Source of the DNA: Valencia hispanica
Taxonomy: Eukaryota; Chordata; Actinopteri; Cyprinodontiformes; Valenciidae
DNA: 64,000 bases
Assembly (NCBI GenBank): GCA_963556495.2
Contig: OY747721.1
Coordinates: 28,008,349 to 28,072,348, forward strand
Reading direction: 5' to 3'
The stretch's first letter is position 1. The number at the start of each line of letters is the position of its first letter. This document shows positions 62,920-64,000 of this stretch, one piece after another. The notes beneath the pieces are model-generated. The model saw nothing but the letters and a program-made list of their open reading frames with translations. It did not search any database and was not told where the DNA came from. The position numbers and the translations under genes are program-made.

Positions 62920-63568
62920 CTGCTAACAGGTTTTACCCCATCATTGCCCTCCATTTACCTCAATCTATCTCTCCATCAATTCTGACCAGCTTCCCCTTTT
63001 CTGCAGAAGAAAAGCATCCCCACAACATAATGCTGCCACTTAGGGCCGGGCGAAATGGCCTCAAATCTATATTCTTTTTTGTTATATGTCAAAATGACTG
63101 TTTATGAACATTCCCACTTTCCAGATACATTGCAACAGAACAACTTCAAAAAAGTAGAGAATACCATTTAAAGATCATTCATTGTGCAAAAGTTTTAAAA
63201 AAATGCAAATCTTTTTCCAAAGAATGAAACAAAAATTCTCATAACAAATAAAGATAAATATATTTTAAATAAATTGAAAGCTAAATGTTATGAAAACACA
63301 AAGTTCAAAATTGTCTACCTTCCTGGTTATTTCCTCTTGTTTATAAAATTAATATCGCACAAAAATAAGCCTGCACATTAAAAATGCTTCAAGGTCAACA
63401 GGTTTGTTTTCAGATTTTTTGTATTTTAACCATGTTTCATTCAGTTTATACTATAATGCTAAACTTTTTGTTAGTCTATCACATAAACTTCCCTAAAAAT
63501 ACAGTGACACAAATGATTGTAATGTAAGAGAAAATTTTAAGGAGTTTAAATACTTTAGCAAGGCAGTG
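62920..63568 (-). mobile_element. Tc1-like relic interrupted by hAT
   Basis: On + the block CAATTCTGACCAGCTTCCCC, followed by CAGAAGAAAAGCATCCCCAC and ATAATGCTGCCACT, is the antisense of the Tc1 transposase GGGS-I-LWGCFSS region of the family seen at 46305-47937. After a hAT insert it resumes near 63412 with terminal-repeat sequence (AACCATGTTTCATT, GTTAGTCTATCACATAAACTT) and ends GCAAGGCAGTG at 63568. The left part, including the C-terminal coding region, is missing. Confidence 0.6.
63041..63411 (-). mobile_element. hAT MITE, truncated, inside Tc1 relic
   Basis: Begins TAGGGCCGGGCGAAATGGCC immediately after the Tc1 text TGCTGCCACT, in the opposite orientation to the copy at 24629-25228. Shared blocks, inverted, include CATTGCAACAGAACAAC and AAAAATGCTTCAAGGTCAACAG. 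The other terminus is absent where Tc1 sequence resumes, so the insertion and part of the host were later deleted together. Confidence 0.65.
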
Positions 63569-63759
63569 TCATTGTGTTAGAGAACCTCAAATCTTTTTAG
63601 TTTAATTACTTATGTGCTGCATTGATCTTTATTCTCATTTGTAGCACAGAAACCTTTCAAAATAAAGGACCAACTCTGCATTTCTGAAGTTTTTTCATTA
63701 TTATTCTTAGATGCATATAAATAACCTTGGTTACATATCAACAGTTAAACTGATTCCCT

Positions 63760-63765
63760 TTATTT
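63760..63765 (-). promoter_or_regulatory. candidate polyadenylation signal AATAAA
   Basis: The minus strand reads GGAATAAATAAAGG here, about 120 bases downstream of the stop codon of the candidate terminal exon at 63888-63998. Placement suits a short 3' untranslated region, but AATAAA is frequent by chance in such AT-rich DNA. Confidence 0.35.
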
Positions 63766-63887
63766 ATTCCTGTAAAATATTGGACTTAAACTCGTTAAAG
63801 TCCAGGAATCTCCTCTGAAGACACTCGAGCTGTGACAGAAAGGAGTCAGATTTTTTTTCTTTCCCTCCTGAGAGTCTAACTGAAATG

Positions 63888-63998
63888 TCAACAGATGTCA
63901 CAACAGTTTATGTCCATGATGCTCTCCATTGCCACATCCTGCACAAACAGGTTGTTGTTGTTGTAGCCGATACTCCTTTTGTTAGAAACCATTGTGCA
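63888..63998 (-). CDS. candidate 3'-terminal coding exon, gene unknown, cut by window edge
   Basis: On the minus strand one frame is open from the window edge for 36 codons to a TGA (63890-63888). It contains MVSNKRSIGYNNNNLF and then VQDVAMESIMDINCCDIC. The other two minus frames have stops. Composition is protein-like and the segment is less AT-rich than what follows; downstream text is AT-rich with AATAAA at about 120 bases. I do not recognise the protein. If real, the gene lies mainly beyond base 64000 and this is its C terminus and 3' UTR. A 36-codon open stretch can easily occur by chance. Confidence 0.35.
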   Translation of the reverse strand, partial: CTMVSNKRSIGYNNNNLFVQDVAMESIMDINCCDIC

Positions 63999-64000
63999 GG

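Overview
This is about 64 kb of AT-rich vertebrate nuclear DNA, almost certainly from a ray-finned (teleost) fish and probably a spiny-rayed one. That judgement rests on repeat content: many decayed Tc1/mariner transposons of fish type, one resembling Sleeping Beauty; hAT miniature elements with ends like TAGGGCTGGGC; a V-SINE-like retroposon ending in an ATCC/GGAT repeat; and long GT and TA microsatellites. Nothing looks bacterial: no operons, no dense coding. The window reads as large-intron or intergenic sequence.

Only two places look like host protein-coding sequence. One is a 130-base candidate internal exon on + at 17382-17511, with a good acceptor, a strong donor and one open frame. 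The other is a candidate 3'-terminal coding exon on - at the right edge (63888-63998), open to the window end, with a stop and an AATAAA signal about 120 bases downstream. I recognise neither gene. All other convincing protein similarity is transposase or LINE relic.

Layout. 0-10 kb: a Harbinger-like MITE (372-917), a Zaphod-like hAT (3260-4072), a Tc1 relic (6815-7440) and otherwise unique sequence. 10-15 kb: a hAT MITE with a perfect 8-bp duplication, then a nested stack in which a Tc1 element carries a SINE in its terminal repeat and a Harbinger-like element further in, which itself carries a hAT MITE. 15-24 kb: mostly unique, with the candidate exon, a Sleeping Beauty-like relic and a long GT repeat. 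24-29 kb: four hAT-type elements, one of them splitting a V-SINE. 30-38 kb: two full-length but dead Tc1 elements. 40-50 kb: a large terminal-inverted-repeat element with a retroposon fragment inside, a LINE relic, a Tc1 carrying two insertions, and a hAT MITE with an internal TA repeat. 50-58 kb: mostly unique. 58-64 kb: an almost intact-looking Tc1 lacking its DNA-binding domain, a Tc1 inserted in another Tc1, a Tc1 interrupted by a hAT, and the candidate terminal exon.

Every transposase here is broken by internal deletion, stops, frameshift or a lost catalytic residue, so none is likely to be autonomous. I did not find a clearly new functional system. The most informative features are the datable nested insertions and the two unidentified exon candidates. 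Family names come from recalled similarity and were not confirmed by any search.
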